The position numbers and the translations under genes are program-made. From Oceanobacillus arenosus (GTDB lineage Bacteria > Bacillota > Bacilli > Bacillales > Amphibacillaceae), in the NCBI RefSeq assembly GCF_003369575.1, contig NZ_PIOC01000014.1, positions 125,829-189,828 on the forward strand: a DNA stretch of 64,000 nucleotides, given 5' to 3'. Position 1 is the stretch's first letter. Each line of letters begins with the position of its first letter. The notes under the pieces were generated by a model. It made no database searches. It worked only from the letters and a program-made list of their open reading frames with translations, and was not told the DNA's origin. Of the stretch, positions 25,582-35,497 are shown piece after piece.

Positions 25582-26937
25582 ATGAAGGTAGCAAAGTTTG
25601 GTGGCAGTTCATTAGCAAATGCAACACAAATAAAAAAAGTTGGCGAAATCATAAAAAGTGATCCAGAAAGAAAATTTATTGTCGTTTCCGCACCTGGAAA
25701 AAGGCATCAAACAGATACAAAGATGACCGATTTACTTATCCAAATGGGAAATTCCTATTTAAATGGATTACAATACGAAACCAATTTAAAATTAATAATG
25801 GATAGATTTACAGAAATCATTGAGGAGTTAAATCTTTCAAACGAATTATTAATTGAATTTGAGACGATGATAAAAACGGTATTAAATGCAGAACAATCGA
25901 ATGCGGATAAATTAGATGCAATAAAAGCAATTGGCGAGGATAGTTCAGCAAAAATTGTGAGTGCATATTTACAAAGTATGGAAATTGACGCACATTACAT
26001 AAACCCGCTGGATGCTGGTATCATTGTCAGTGACGAGCCGGGAAATGCACAAATTTTACCAGGAAGCTTAGCAAAGATTTATACATTACATGAAAAAGAC
26101 GGAGTATTGGTTATACCGGGCTTCTTTGGCTATACAGAGCAAGGAAAACTAACAACATTCTCAAGAGGTGGTTCCGATATCACTGGTTCGATAATAGCTG
26201 CAGGTGTTAAAGCGGAGTTATATGAGAACTTTACCGATGTAAACTCGGTCTATTCCGTTAACCCCAATATCGTAAACGATCCGAAAGAAATAACAATTTT
26301 AACCTATAAAGAAATGCGTGAATTATCGTATGCTGGTTTTTCCGTTTTTCATGATGAGGCATTAATTCCAGTAATTAAAGAAAAGATACCCATCTGTATT
26401 AAAAATACTAATAATCCGGATGCGAAAGGAACTTTCATTGTTTCTGAAAGGGAAGTAAAGGAAGATGAGTGTGTATCTGGTATTGCTAGTGACACTGGCT
26501 TTTGTAGTTTATATGTTAGTAAATATTTAATGAACCGTGAAATCGGATTTGGGCGGAAATTATTAGGTATTCTAGAAGCTGAAGGAATTTCTTTTGAACA
26601 TGCTCCCTCAGGGATTGATGATATGTCTGTTATCATTCGCGAAAGAAATATTTCCCCTTCTAAAGAGGCAATCGTTATTAACAGAATAAAAGAAGAATTA
26701 CATCCCGATATGGTTAGCCTACACCGTGGCATCGCAATTATTATGGTCGTCGGTGAAGGTCTTGTAAATACGATTGGTGTAGCCCACAAAGCAATTGCAG
26801 CATTAACGGAAGCTAGGGTAAATATTGAAATGATTAACCAAGGTTCATCAGAAGTCTCAATGATGTTCGGTATTCAATCAACTGATATGGACCGTGCAAT
26901 TAAATCAATATACAATGCATATTTTGTAAAAAAATAA
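25582..26937 (+). CDS. aspartokinase (class III, YclM/ThrD-like)
   Basis: Phosphorylates aspartate in the first step of lysine, threonine and methionine synthesis. 451 residues: N-terminal kinase domain with KFGGSSLA, SRGGSDITGS and the aspartate-binding FTDVNSVYS; tandem ACT domains from about residue 300 (VGEGLVNTIGVA, ending MINQGSSEVSMMFG). The length and single-chain form fit the YclM/ThrD group rather than the lysC alpha/beta type. No lysine riboswitch is recognisable in the 137 nt upstream. AGGAGG ribosome site. Confidence 0.88.
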   Translation: MKVAKFGGSSLANATQIKKVGEIIKSDPERKFIVVSAPGKRHQTDTKMTDLLIQMGNSYLNGLQYETNLKLIMDRFTEIIEELNLSNELLIEFETMIKTVLNAEQSNADKLDAIKAIGEDSSAKIVSAYLQSMEIDAHYINPLDAGIIVSDEPGNAQILPGSLAKIYTLHEKDGVLVIPGFFGYTEQGKLTTFSRGGSDITGSIIAAGVKAELYENFTDVNSVYSVNPNIVNDPKEITILTYKEMRELSYAGFSVFHDEALIPVIKEKIPICIKNTNNPDAKGTFIVSEREVKEDECVSGIASDTGFCSLYVSKYLMNREIGFGRKLLGILEAEGISFEHAPSGIDDMSVIIRERNISPSKEAIVINRIKEELHPDMVSLHRGIAIIMVVGEGLVNTIGVAHKAIAALTEARVNIEMINQGSSEVSMMFGIQSTDMDRAIKSIYNAYFVKK

Positions 26938-26942
26938 TTAGA

Positions 26943-26984
26943 AATTAATAAAAGTATTCCTTCACTGGAATACTTTTATTAATT
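26943..26984. terminator. bidirectional terminator between aspartokinase and spo0A
   Basis: 18-bp perfect stem AATTAATAAAAGTATTCC with its complement, 6-nt loop, between convergent genes. Confidence 0.88.
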
Positions 26985-27004
26985 TCTTACTACCCCACCT
27001 GTTG

Positions 27005-27784
27005 TTAAGAAGCTCGATTCTCTAAGCGCAGCCGATCTGCGACCATTGCGATAAATTCTGAGTTTGTAGGTTTTGCTTTTGAAATATTAATGGTATAGCC
27101 AAATAAAGCCGAAATTGAATCGACATTTCCTCTGCTCCATGCAACCTCGATTGCATGACGAATCGCTCGCTCTACTCGTGACGCAGTCGTATTGAACTTC
27201 TTCCCTATCTCAGGGTAAAGCACCTTTGTAATCGATCCCAAAAGCTCGATATCATTGTACACCATTGTGATCGCTTCTCTTAGATACATATATCCTTTTA
27301 TATGTGCTGGAACGCCGATTTCATGAATAATATTCGTAATGCTTGCTTCTAAATCTAATTTCTTTTTATCTTTTTTCGTACCTTTGTTCATTCTAGCATT
27401 AACAGTGTAATTACCTTTTACCTGGCGAATTTGATCTCCTAAATTATCTAGATCAAATGGTTTTAAAATAAAATAAGATGCCCCAAGATCGACTGCCTTC
27501 TTCATAACCTCTTCTTGACCAAATGCAGTAAGCATAATTACATTCGGTGTTGGTTGATTATCTTTGTTCTTAATTGTCTGAAGCACTGCCAAACCATCGA
27601 TATGTGGCATGATAATGTCTAATATTAATACATCCGGTTCTAATTCATCTAACAGCATTAAACAATCCCTGCCATTATATGCTTTGCCAATAACCTCAAT
27701 ATCTGATTGTTCCTCAAAATACTCTTCCATCATTTGCACAAGTTCCTTATTATCATCAACTAATACAATACTAGTTTTTTCCAA
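27005..27784 (-). CDS. spo0A: sporulation master response regulator Spo0A
   Basis: Phosphorelay target that switches cells into sporulation. 259 residues. Receiver domain (1-125): acidic pair in LVDDN, phosphorylated aspartate in [12 protein letters not shown] (about 55), TAFGQEE and the lysine in ILKPFD. The effector domain (about 150-259) has the recognition helix region [15 protein letters not shown]. The start is TTG at 27784, 6 nt after GGGGG; there is no closer ATG. Immediately downstream of spoIVB, the usual arrangement. A near-perfect SigH promoter lies upstream. Confidence 0.97.
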   Translation of the reverse strand: MEKTSIVLVDDNKELVQMMEEYFEEQSDIEVIGKAYNGRDCLMLLDELEPDVLILDIIMPHIDGLAVLQTIKNKDNQPTPNVIMLTAFGQEEVMKKAVDLGASYFILKPFDLDNLGDQIRQVKGNYTVNARMNKGTKKDKKKLDLEASITNIIHEIGVPAHIKGYMYLREAITMVYNDIELLGSITKVLYPEIGKKFNTTASRVERAIRHAIEVAWSRGNVDSISALFGYTINISKAKPTNSEFIAMVADRLRLENRAS

Positions 27785-27833
27785 AGTTGTTCCCCCTTTA
27801 ATATATGTAACGGTTAATGCTATCCTAATTTAC

Positions 27834-27863
27834 TTATTCTACAAAAATTGCGAATATCCTTTT
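27834..27863 (-). promoter_or_regulatory. SigH promoter of spo0A with overlapping 0A-like box
   Basis: Minus strand AAAGGATAT (-35) and GTAGAATAA (-10) with 11 nt between them agree with the SigH consensus RNAGGAWWW / RNNGAATWW at all positions. TTTGTAGAATAA overlapping the -10 is one or two changes from a Spo0A box (TTTGTCGAAAAA). About 50 nt upstream of the start codon. Confidence 0.75.
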
Positions 27864-27946
27864 TTTATTTCAAAAAGGATTAAATAATTTTCCTTTTGCT
27901 ATTATTTCCCTAAATCCGTTAAAATGAAGTGGAATAAACGACTTTT

Positions 27947-28012
27947 TTAGAAAGCTTGGTTGTCACCAAGCTTTTCGGTGACAGCCTTAGTTGCACTTAT
28001 GCAACAGAAGAA
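27947..28012 (+). repeat. dispersed hairpin repeat family 2, copy A
   Basis: TTAGAAAGCTTGGTTGTCAC, then CAAGCTTTTCGGTGACAGCC and TTAGTTGCACTTATGCAAC. It contains two hairpins (AAGCTTGGTTGTCACC with GGTGACA; TTGCA with TGCAA). The same string with few changes occurs at 39509-39567. Confidence 0.55.
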
Positions 28013-28037
28013 AGTTTTATACTTTCTTCTCTGCCAA

Positions 28038-28073
28038 AAAAAAATACTTGTAATGGAAGAACCCACTACAAGT
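28038..28073 (-). terminator. terminator after spoIVB
   Basis: Minus strand hairpin ACTTGTAGTGG / CCATTACAAGT with a small loop, followed by TATTTTTTTTT; 11 nt beyond the spoIVB stop. Confidence 0.85.
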
Positions 28074-28084
28074 TGGTTGATTGG

Positions 28085-29368
28085 TTAGCTTGCCTTTTTA
28101 CTGTTTTGATAAATATTAATACCTGCATCCTGTAACATCCATTCAATATGGACACCGTAACCTGATGTCGGATCATTGACAAAAACATGGGTTACGGCAC
28201 CAATTACTTTCCCATTCTGAATAATTGGGCTTCCACTCATCCCTTGTACAATTCCACCTGTTCGTTCTAATAATTCTGGATCTGTTACTTTAATAACCAT
28301 CCCTTTTGTTGCCGGAAACTTCTGCGCAACACTACTAACGATTTCCACATCAAACGCTTCTACTTTCTCATTCTCTATAACGGTGAGAATTTTTGCCGGA
28401 CCCTCTTTAACTTCATGTGATAATGCAATTGGCATTGGTTCTTTATATTTTTCATTTTCGATTGCATGATGCAGTTCACCAAAAATGCCAAATGGACTAT
28501 TTTTCGTTATCGTCCCAAGTTGATTATTCTCGATTGAAAAACTTGCTTGTTTCTCACCAGGCGTCCCATTATTCCCTTTTTCAATTGCTGTGACAGAAGA
28601 ACGTACAATTGTTCCATTGTAGATCTCAATTGGTTTTTTCGTATCCATATCTGAGATGACATGCCCTAAGGCACCGTATTTTTTCGATTTTGGTTCATAA
28701 AAGGTCATCGTTCCAATTCCAGCAGCAGTATCCCTAATATATAATCCAATTTTATATTGATTATTTTGTTTATCAAGCTCTGGATGGAGTGTTGTTTGGA
28801 TTTCTTCCTTTCCACGCTTAATCGTAACATTTAAGTCGCGATTAACCTTACCTGCTTGATCTACATAACTTTTAATTTCATTCATTGATTTAATTGGTTT
28901 GCCATTAATTTTTAGGATGACATCACCAACATTAATATTCGCAACTTCACCTGGTGATTTTCCTCCATCCATCCCATTTACAAGATGATGCCCAACTACG
29001 AGAACACCAAGCGTGTGTAATTGAACACCAATGGATTGTCCGCCAGGCACTACTCTAATATCATCTAATACAGATAGGTCTACTTTCTTGATTGGTATCC
29101 CAGAAACTTCATATACTAACTCACTCTTGCCAGGTTCCTTCGCATAAAATTCGGAGGAATCGATGGCAAGTACACTTTCATCTGATGATGCCACTTCAAC
29201 ATTCTTACCCAACATTGGTACATCAACTGCTTCTTCGTTTTGAAAGGTTACAAGTTCATTGGGTATTGTCAAATATTTCTGCACTGGGGTAGACAGAGGG
29301 ATTGCAATACATGCAATCAGGAGTATAACGCCAATACAAATTCGAATCGTATTCAAATGTTTACTCAA
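28085..29368 (-). CDS. spoIVB: SpoIVB signalling serine peptidase
   Basis: Forespore-secreted peptidase that activates pro-SigK processing across the septum. About 427 residues: N-terminal membrane anchor (near residues 10-28), PDZ domain (about 110-195, with [20 protein letters not shown]), then an S55 serine peptidase domain. The catalytic serine is in [15 protein letters not shown] and the histidine in YGALGHVIS. Start uncertain: TTG at 29368 has AGGAG 10 nt upstream and gives the usual N-terminus; an ATG at 29401 lacks a well-spaced ribosome site. Followed by spo0A. Confidence 0.9.
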   Translation of the reverse strand: MSKHLNTIRICIGVILLIACIAIPLSTPVQKYLTIPNELVTFQNEEAVDVPMLGKNVEVASSDESVLAIDSSEFYAKEPGKSELVYEVSGIPIKKVDLSVLDDIRVVPGGQSIGVQLHTLGVLVVGHHLVNGMDGGKSPGEVANINVGDVILKINGKPIKSMNEIKSYVDQAGKVNRDLNVTIKRGKEEIQTTLHPELDKQNNQYKIGLYIRDTAAGIGTMTFYEPKSKKYGALGHVISDMDTKKPIEIYNGTIVRSSVTAIEKGNNGTPGEKQASFSIENNQLGTITKNSPFGIFGELHHAIENEKYKEPMPIALSHEVKEGPAKILTVIENEKVEAFDVEIVSSVAQKFPATKGMVIKVTDPELLERTGGIVQGMSGSPIIQNGKVIGAVTHVFVNDPTSGYGVHIEWMLQDAGINIYQNSKKAS

Positions 29369-29707
29369 CCGTTTCACACTCCTATATCTAACCCATACCA
29401 TTCTCTTTCTATAGACATAATTTGACCTAATAACGGTGTTTTTAAACTGGATAAACCTATGAAAACTGTTTAAGATTACCTCTGAATTCTTCAGAAAAAG
29501 ATGTATAAGCCGTTATATAAACATATAGCATTTATGTATATTTATTATTGGCAACTAATTCCTATTTCAACACAAAATCGGTTATGTTGTATTTTTATTT
29601 GTGAGTAACTAAAAAAAGCCAAAAGCTTGATTCTGTATGTCATTCATTCCATTTTTCGGAAATTAAATGTCTACTCTAGCTTCTGACTTTATTCGTAATA
29701 TTATACT
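29369..29707. other. intergenic region between recN and spoIVB
   Basis: 339 bp, very AT-rich. A weak AAGC/GCTT hairpin with a T run near 29610-29630 may end the recN transcript. I could not identify a convincing SigF or SigG promoter for spoIVB, a gene or a repeat. Confidence 0.4.
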
Positions 29708-31417
29708 TCACTTTGCTTTAAATGATGATGCGAGTTCGAGTAATTCCTTTGCATGTTCCTTCGCAGTATCGGTTAATTTTGTTCCTGTAATCATCCGACT
29801 TAATTCATTGATTTGCTCATTTACCGTTAATTCTTGCATCTTCGTAATCGTACGATTATTTTTCTCTACTTTTTTAATGAATTTATGCGTATCTGCCATT
29901 GCAGCAACCTGCGGCAAGTGTGTAATACAGAGAACTTGTGACTCAGTGGAAATTTGATAAATTTTTTCCGCTATTGCTTGGGCGACACGACCACTAACAC
30001 CTGTATCTACTTCATCAAAAATAACACTTGTAACGCCTTGATGTTTTGCAAAGATTTTTTTTAGTGCAAGCATTATCCTTGACAGCTCTCCACCAGAGGC
30101 CACTTTACTTAGCTCTTTTAATGGCTCCCCCGGATTTGTTGAAATCATAAAACGAATTTGATCGAATCCATCCTTTGTTAGGACATATTTTCCTTCTTCA
30201 AAATAACTTCCTTCGTTATCAAAGGAAATCGCAAACGAAGCTTTTTCTAAGTATAACCCTTTAAATTCCTTATAAATGGCTTTCGTTAACGATTCTGCAG
30301 CTTTCTTTCTGATGTCGTGAAGCTGAACCGCTTCAAGGTATGCATCCTTTTCCGTCTCTTCTATTTGTTTATTTAATGCAGAAAGATGGGAATCTTTATT
30401 GGTAATTTGTTCTAGTTCTTCCTCAACCTTGGCCATGTATTCAAGCATTTCCGATACATTTGTTCCATACTTTTTCTTCAACCGATTGATTTCATTTAGA
30501 CGTGTTTCTATTTCATTCAAGCGCTCCGGATTATACTGTAGCGATTCGACTTGAACACGGATCGTATATGTAATTTCTTCCAATGCATAATAATGATTTG
30601 AAATTTCTTCCGCCTTTTTCGTAATAAAAGGGTCGTATGCTTTACTATCTTGTAATGCCAATTGTGCTTGGTTGAGCCATTCCAATCCTTTTTGTTCGCC
30701 ATAAAGCGCATTATACGAATCCTGAAGGGCTTGATAGATCCGTTCAAAATTGACAAGCGAACTTCTTTCTTCCTCAAGCAAAACATCTTCATTCGGTGAA
30801 AGGTTTGCCTGTTCTAGCTCTGTTTTTTGAAATTCTAATAAGTCTAGGCGATGTGCCATTTCTTGCTCATTTTCACTTAGCTTTTTATAACGTGCTTTCA
30901 AAGTTGTTAGTTTGTCATATAAATGATGATACTCTTCCTTCACCTTCACCATTGATTTTGGATCATACGTATCAAGTAAATCCAAATGATGATCTGGATT
31001 CATTAATGATTGCGTTTCATGTTGACTATGTATATCAATCAATGTCTTGCCGAATTCCCGTAATATCGCCAGTGTAACGAGCTTACTGTTGACACGACAA
31101 ATACTCTTACCTGAAACAGTAATCACTCTTTCAAGTACAACCTGCTCATCTTGAATTTCAATCCCAAATTGCTTGCCAACCTGATATATCGCATGTTTTT
31201 TATTTGGAATAATAAATAGGCCTTCTATCTCCGCTCGTTTCGCACCATGCCGGACAAATTCGACTGATCCTCTTCCACCAGCTAATAATTGTATTGCATC
31301 GATGATAATTGATTTTCCAGCCCCTGTTTCCCCTGTTAACACAGTCAAACCATCATTAAAATTAATTGAAATTTCATCGATTATTGCAAAATCACGAATC
31401 GATAATTCTGTCAGCAT
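29708..31417 (-). CDS. recN: DNA repair ATPase RecN
   Basis: SMC-like protein that gathers broken DNA ends for recombinational repair. 569 residues, full length. Walker A GETGAGKS (about 30-37), extended coiled-coil arms (about 150-370), ABC signature region ASGGELSRIMLALK and Walker B SVIFDEVDTGVSG near the C-terminus. Start at 31417 (MLTELSI) follows GAAGGGGAAC and matches the family; a start four codons upstream is also open. Between argR and spoIVB, as in B. subtilis. Confidence 0.96.
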   Translation of the reverse strand: MLTELSIRDFAIIDEISINFNDGLTVLTGETGAGKSIIIDAIQLLAGGRGSVEFVRHGAKRAEIEGLFIIPNKKHAIYQVGKQFGIEIQDEQVVLERVITVSGKSICRVNSKLVTLAILREFGKTLIDIHSQHETQSLMNPDHHLDLLDTYDPKSMVKVKEEYHHLYDKLTTLKARYKKLSENEQEMAHRLDLLEFQKTELEQANLSPNEDVLLEEERSSLVNFERIYQALQDSYNALYGEQKGLEWLNQAQLALQDSKAYDPFITKKAEEISNHYYALEEITYTIRVQVESLQYNPERLNEIETRLNEINRLKKKYGTNVSEMLEYMAKVEEELEQITNKDSHLSALNKQIEETEKDAYLEAVQLHDIRKKAAESLTKAIYKEFKGLYLEKASFAISFDNEGSYFEEGKYVLTKDGFDQIRFMISTNPGEPLKELSKVASGGELSRIMLALKKIFAKHQGVTSVIFDEVDTGVSGRVAQAIAEKIYQISTESQVLCITHLPQVAAMADTHKFIKKVEKNNRTITKMQELTVNEQINELSRMITGTKLTDTAKEHAKELLELASSFKAK

Positions 31418-31454
31418 GTTCCCCTTCACCTCAATCCGAAAAAATACATTATAA

Positions 31455-31904
31455 TCACAGCATACCTATAAAACGTTCCTGAAGGGCAATCGCTTGTTCT
31501 TCTGTTCTACAAATGATTAAGCAAGTATCATCCCCACAAATCGTTCCCATTATCTCTTCCCAATCCAGATTATCAATTAGCACCCCCATTGCTTGTGCAT
31601 TACCTGGCAAAGTTTTTAATACAATAAAATGACTAGTATGATCAATTTTCACAAATACATCAGCAATTAGGCGCTTTAGCTTGTCAAACGGATTAAATCG
31701 TGAATCTGCAGGTAAACTATACTTATATGTCCCATTATTTGTTGGAACTTTAACCAATTGCAGTTCTTTAATATCTCTAGAAATGGTTGCCTGTGTTACA
31801 TTTTTACCCAATGAACGTAAATGCTCAACAAGCTCATCTTGTGTCTCAATTTCATTTTCAGAAATTAATTCGCGAATTTTTAAATGACGCTGAATTTTAC
31901 TCAT
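31455..31904 (-). CDS. argR: arginine repressor ArgR/AhrC
   Basis: Arginine-dependent hexameric regulator of arginine synthesis and catabolism. 149 residues. Winged-helix DNA-binding domain (about 1-70, with [17 protein letters not shown]) and oligomerisation/arginine domain with GNAQAMG and [14 protein letters not shown]. Precedes recN by 37 nt, the conserved Bacillus order. Confidence 0.96.
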   Translation of the reverse strand: MSKIQRHLKIRELISENEIETQDELVEHLRSLGKNVTQATISRDIKELQLVKVPTNNGTYKYSLPADSRFNPFDKLKRLIADVFVKIDHTSHFIVLKTLPGNAQAMGVLIDNLDWEEIMGTICGDDTCLIICRTEEQAIALQERFIGML

Positions 31905-31930
31905 GTTACACCTCTAATATATATTCTTTC

Positions 31931-32743
31931 CTATTTAAGTGAGGAATGGGCATCCTCAACAATGCTATCGATCTCATTGATAACAACTTCTCGGTGATTG
32001 ATCCCAGTCTTCCAGCCAAAATGGGCTAGGAATTCAATATTCCCTTCTCCCCCTGTAATCGGTGAATAGGTTAAATTAATTAATTCATATCCCTCATCAT
32101 TGGCAAAGCCTATCATTTGACGTAGAACCTCTTGATGCACGTTTTTATCGTTTACAATACCCTTCACACCAACCTGTTCTTTCTTAGCCTCGAATTGCGG
32201 CTTTATCAAAACAATGACATCGCTATTCGGTGCTATTAATTGGTTAAGTACAGGCAATATTTTTTTTAAGGAAATAAAGGAAACATCAACAGATGCCAGA
32301 TTAGGTATGCCTTTATGAAGCATATCCGCTGTCACATATCGAAAATTGGTGCGTTCCATTACAACAACCCGGTCATCATTTCTCAATTTCCAGTGTAATT
32401 GATTATAACCAACATCAATCGCGTAGCTGAGCTTTGCCCCATTTTGTAAAGCGCAATCGGTAAAACCCCCTGTTGAAGAACCAACATCAATTAGAATTTT
32501 ACCCGCTGCCGAGATATTAAATTTGCTCAATGCTTTTTCTAATTTCAATCCACCACGACCGACATATGGAATGGATTTTCCTTTTATCGTTAATGGAATA
32601 CTTTCATCCACTTTCATACCTGGTTTATCTAAACGCTCCTGCTTGGTAAACACAAGTCCAGCCATAATGACTCGCTTTGCCTTGTCACTATTTTCTATTA
32701 AATTTCGTTCCACTAATAATTCATCCAACCGTTTTTTGCTCAT
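31931..32743 (-). CDS. TlyA family rRNA 2'-O-methyltransferase (YqxC)
   Basis: 270 residues: N-terminal S4 RNA-binding domain (MSKKRLDELLVERNL to about 60) and an FtsJ/RrmJ-type methyltransferase domain with the SAM loop DVGSSTGGFTDC (about 88-99). TlyA enzymes methylate ribose in rRNA; some members are called hemolysins. The start at 32743 is taken because AAAGGG lies 9 nt before it. Upstream of argR. dxs, which sits before this gene in B. subtilis, is not here. Confidence 0.9.
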   Translation of the reverse strand: MSKKRLDELLVERNLIENSDKAKRVIMAGLVFTKQERLDKPGMKVDESIPLTIKGKSIPYVGRGGLKLEKALSKFNISAAGKILIDVGSSTGGFTDCALQNGAKLSYAIDVGYNQLHWKLRNDDRVVVMERTNFRYVTADMLHKGIPNLASVDVSFISLKKILPVLNQLIAPNSDVIVLIKPQFEAKKEQVGVKGIVNDKNVHQEVLRQMIGFANDEGYELINLTYSPITGGEGNIEFLAHFGWKTGINHREVVINEIDSIVEDAHSSLK

Positions 32744-32787
32744 TCGCGTTAACCCTTTTCCCATGTCACTGTATTATTTTATCACGC

Positions 32788-32872
32788 ATTAACGGGCTGC
32801 AATACTCCCGCCTCTAAGCGTGAATAAAACAAAAACGTGAAGGAGGGGGATAAAACAGAACAGCCCGTAATT
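32788..32872. repeat. palindromic repeat related to the GGGGTCTTACAGCC family
   Basis: Outer inverted repeats ATTAACGGGCTG and CAGCCCGTAAT bound about 85 bp containing CCCGCC and GGAGGGGGATAAAACAG. Each half resembles the 3'-end repeats at 13764 and 25446 (GGG-T-TTACAGCC-GTTAA). Located where dxs would be expected between ispA and tlyA. Confidence 0.5.
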
Positions 32873-32978
32873 TCCTGATTCTGTTCAACTTCATATCCTT
32901 ACTATATCAAATCCAACATCTTTTAGACAAATTAAACACTAAATACATCCGCCTTTTTTTCGATTAAGCCAACATTAA

Positions 32979-33007
32979 CAGCCGTTTACACGAACGTGAA
33001 ACGGCTG
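32979..33007 (-). terminator. strong hairpin after ispA
   Basis: CAGCCGTTT/AAACGGCTG with an inner CAC/GTG pairing, 26 nt beyond the ispA stop. The T run is weak (TTAATGTT), so termination efficiency is uncertain. Confidence 0.5.
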
Positions 33008-33033
33008 GAATAGAATACTATAGATTACATTGT

Positions 33034-33918
33034 CTAGTGGTCCCGTTTACTGAAGTGCTCGGTTAAGTCCATTAAATAAGAATCTTCTACTTTTGCTTTT
33101 TTTAGTGCATTCTTTGCTCTTGCTACATATCGCTGTTTCAATTCGATCGCACCATCAATTCCAAGAAGCCTTGGATACGTGCTCTTCATACTTTTTTCGT
33201 CACTGCCGATTCTTTTTCCTAGCTTTTGTTCGTCTCCAGTAACATCGAGAATATCATCCTGTACTTGGAAGATCAAGCCTAAATAATAAGCAAATTCCTC
33301 GAGATACTGTAATTGGTCCTTTGTCGCATTTCCTAAATATGCCCCAGTATAGATTGCAAATTTAATTAATTCGCCTGTTTTTAACTCATGAATTTTTTCA
33401 AGTTCTTGCAAGGTAACTTCGCTATTTTCTGCCTGCATATCTAATATTTGTCCAGCGACCATTCCATTTGGACCACTCGTCTTGGAAAGCAACTTAATAA
33501 TCTCGATTTTTTGTTTATCAACTAGTAAAGGGTCATTCACAATAACCTCAAAGCTGTACGTTAATAATGCATCCCCAGCTAAAATTGCTGTTGCTTCATC
33601 AAATACTTTATGGTTAGTTAGTTTACCACGACGATAATCATCATTGTCCATTGCTGGTAAATCATCATGTATTAGTGAATACGTATGAATCATTTCAAGA
33701 GCAACACCAGAGGATAGTACTTTATGATAATCCACTGCGAATGCTTCATAGCTCGCGATTAATAAGATGGGACGAAGCCTTTTACCACCAGCGTTCATCG
33801 AATAGAGCATGGAATCCTTTAATGGTTTAGGAATCTCTAATTTCTCAAGTTGCTTCGCTATTTCTTGCTCGATAATCGTTATATAATGGTCCATATATTC
33901 CGTAAGATTTACTGGCAC
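33034..33918 (-). CDS. ispA: farnesyl diphosphate synthase
   Basis: Head-to-tail condensation of IPP with DMAPP and GPP to make farnesyl diphosphate. 294 residues. The first aspartate-rich motif is DDLPAMDNDD, with two extra residues as in class-II enzymes; the second is QVQDDILD. Chain-length context IHTYSLIHDD. GTG start at 33918, 10 nt after GGAGG, directly behind xseB. The usual partner dxs is missing downstream. Confidence 0.94.
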   Translation of the reverse strand: MPVNLTEYMDHYITIIEQEIAKQLEKLEIPKPLKDSMLYSMNAGGKRLRPILLIASYEAFAVDYHKVLSSGVALEMIHTYSLIHDDLPAMDNDDYRRGKLTNHKVFDEATAILAGDALLTYSFEVIVNDPLLVDKQKIEIIKLLSKTSGPNGMVAGQILDMQAENSEVTLQELEKIHELKTGELIKFAIYTGAYLGNATKDQLQYLEEFAYYLGLIFQVQDDILDVTGDEQKLGKRIGSDEKSMKSTYPRLLGIDGAIELKQRYVARAKNALKKAKVEDSYLMDLTEHFSKRDH

Positions 33919-33920
33919 GT

Positions 33921-34151
33921 TTATTGTTCCTCCTGTATTTCAAATGGTGCAAATTCTCCTTGCTCATTCATAATTTGCGTCATTTTTTCTTGAACGTTAT
34001 TAAGCTTATCCCCACATAATTTAGAAAGCGTCATCCCTTCTTGATAGTAATTAATTGCTTTTTCAAGAGGGACATCCCCTTCCTCTAGTTTCTCAACAAT
34101 CACTTCTAATTTTTCCATTGCTTCTTCAAACGTAAGTTCATCCGTTTTCAT
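33921..34151 (-). CDS. xseB: exodeoxyribonuclease VII small subunit
   Basis: 76 residues forming the two-helix small subunit ([19 protein letters not shown] and [12 protein letters not shown]) that binds the elongated tail of XseA. Overlaps xseA by 4 nt, implying coupled synthesis, and lies 2 nt before ispA. Confidence 0.94.
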   Translation of the reverse strand: MKTDELTFEEAMEKLEVIVEKLEEGDVPLEKAINYYQEGMTLSKLCGDKLNNVQEKMTQIMNEQGEFAPFEIQEEQ

Positions 34152-35497
34152 GATTTGCTTTCCTCCTCTACCTCTAATACCTGGCAGTTTAGATTACCAT
34201 CATTTATTCTAATTTTAATATAATCATTTTCTTTTACTTGTTGAACCGACTTGATCAATTTTTCATCCGTTGTATATGGTAAAGCAAATCCACGTTTCAT
34301 TATCTCAAGTGGATTAACCAAGGATAGTTTATCGATTGCACTTACGAGTTGTGTCGATTTTTTCTCCACAATTTTATTCATAAAATAATTTTGTGATTTA
34401 ATTTTCTCGCCAAGCTTTAACTTTGATTGCTCGAGCTGCTTCTGTGGATGCTGGGCAACGAATCGTTTATAAAGATTTATTAATCTCGTTTCTTTTTCCT
34501 TTTGATTTGCGATCATCTCTTTTTGTAGACTAGCAACAAAACTATCCAACGCCTGTTCCTTTTGCTTGATTAGCTGTTCCGGGTATCGAAAGGCATAGGC
34601 ACCTTTTAAGCGGTCTAACTGTCGCTTTTGATTCCTTATTTCATTCCTTATTTCTCTTGTTAAGGAACGCGTTAGTGTACTGATCTTTTCCCTTAATTCA
34701 ATCTGTGATTGAACAGCAAGCTCTGCAGCACCTGTTGGCGTTGGGGCACGCAAATCTGCGACATAGTCACTAATCGTCACATCTGTTTCATGACCAACTG
34801 CTGAGATGATTGGCGTCTTGGAATGATAAATTGCTTCTGCAACGATTGCTTCATTAAACGCCCATAGTTCTTCAATCGAACCACCACCACGACCAACAAT
34901 TATTGTATCAAATATATCCAAATCGTTTGCATGATCGATCGCATTTGCAATCGATGTTGCCGCATTATCGCCTTGAACGAGGGCAGGTATAACGGTAATC
35001 TGGACGATTGGGTACCTTCGTTTAATTGTTGTAATGATATCCCGTACAGCTGCACCTGTTGGCGAGGTTATCACGCCAATGTGCTCGGGAAATAACGGGA
35101 TTTTCTTCTTATGTTGTACATCAAAATAGCCCTGCTTATGTAATTTTTCTTTTAATTGCTCATAGGCTAAATATAAGGAACCAATCCCATCTGGCTCCAT
35201 TTGTTGAATGTATAATTGATATTGACCAAAGGCCTCATAGACACTTATCTCGCCTTTGATTAATACATTCATGCCGTTCTCTGGTTTAAATTTTAAAGAA
35301 CGATTATTTCCCGCAAACATTACTGCCTGGACCTTCGCCTGATCATCCTTAATCGTCAAATACATATGACCACGACTATGATGACTAAAATTCGATATTT
35401 CTCCCTTTAACAAAACGTTTTTTAAATGTGGATCTACATCGATTTTACGTTTTATATACTTTGTGAGGGCAGCGACTGTTAGATAATTATTTTCCAA
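34148..35497 (-). CDS. xseA: exodeoxyribonuclease VII large subunit
   Basis: Degrades single-stranded DNA from both ends. About 449 residues: N-terminal OB domain ([14 protein letters not shown] ... [17 protein letters not shown]), catalytic domain with [31 protein letters not shown] and [11 protein letters not shown], then a long helical arm for XseB. No ATG is available; TTG at 35497 has AAAGGG 11 nt upstream, whereas the TTG at 35506 is only 1-2 nt from it. Overlaps the folD end by 11 nt. Confidence 0.93.
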   Translation of the reverse strand: MENNYLTVAALTKYIKRKIDVDPHLKNVLLKGEISNFSHHSRGHMYLTIKDDQAKVQAVMFAGNNRSLKFKPENGMNVLIKGEISVYEAFGQYQLYIQQMEPDGIGSLYLAYEQLKEKLHKQGYFDVQHKKKIPLFPEHIGVITSPTGAAVRDIITTIKRRYPIVQITVIPALVQGDNAATSIANAIDHANDLDIFDTIIVGRGGGSIEELWAFNEAIVAEAIYHSKTPIISAVGHETDVTISDYVADLRAPTPTGAAELAVQSQIELREKISTLTRSLTREIRNEIRNQKRQLDRLKGAYAFRYPEQLIKQKEQALDSFVASLQKEMIANQKEKETRLINLYKRFVAQHPQKQLEQSKLKLGEKIKSQNYFMNKIVEKKSTQLVSAIDKLSLVNPLEIMKRGFALPYTTDEKLIKSVQQVKENDYIKIRINDGNLNCQVLEVEEESKS

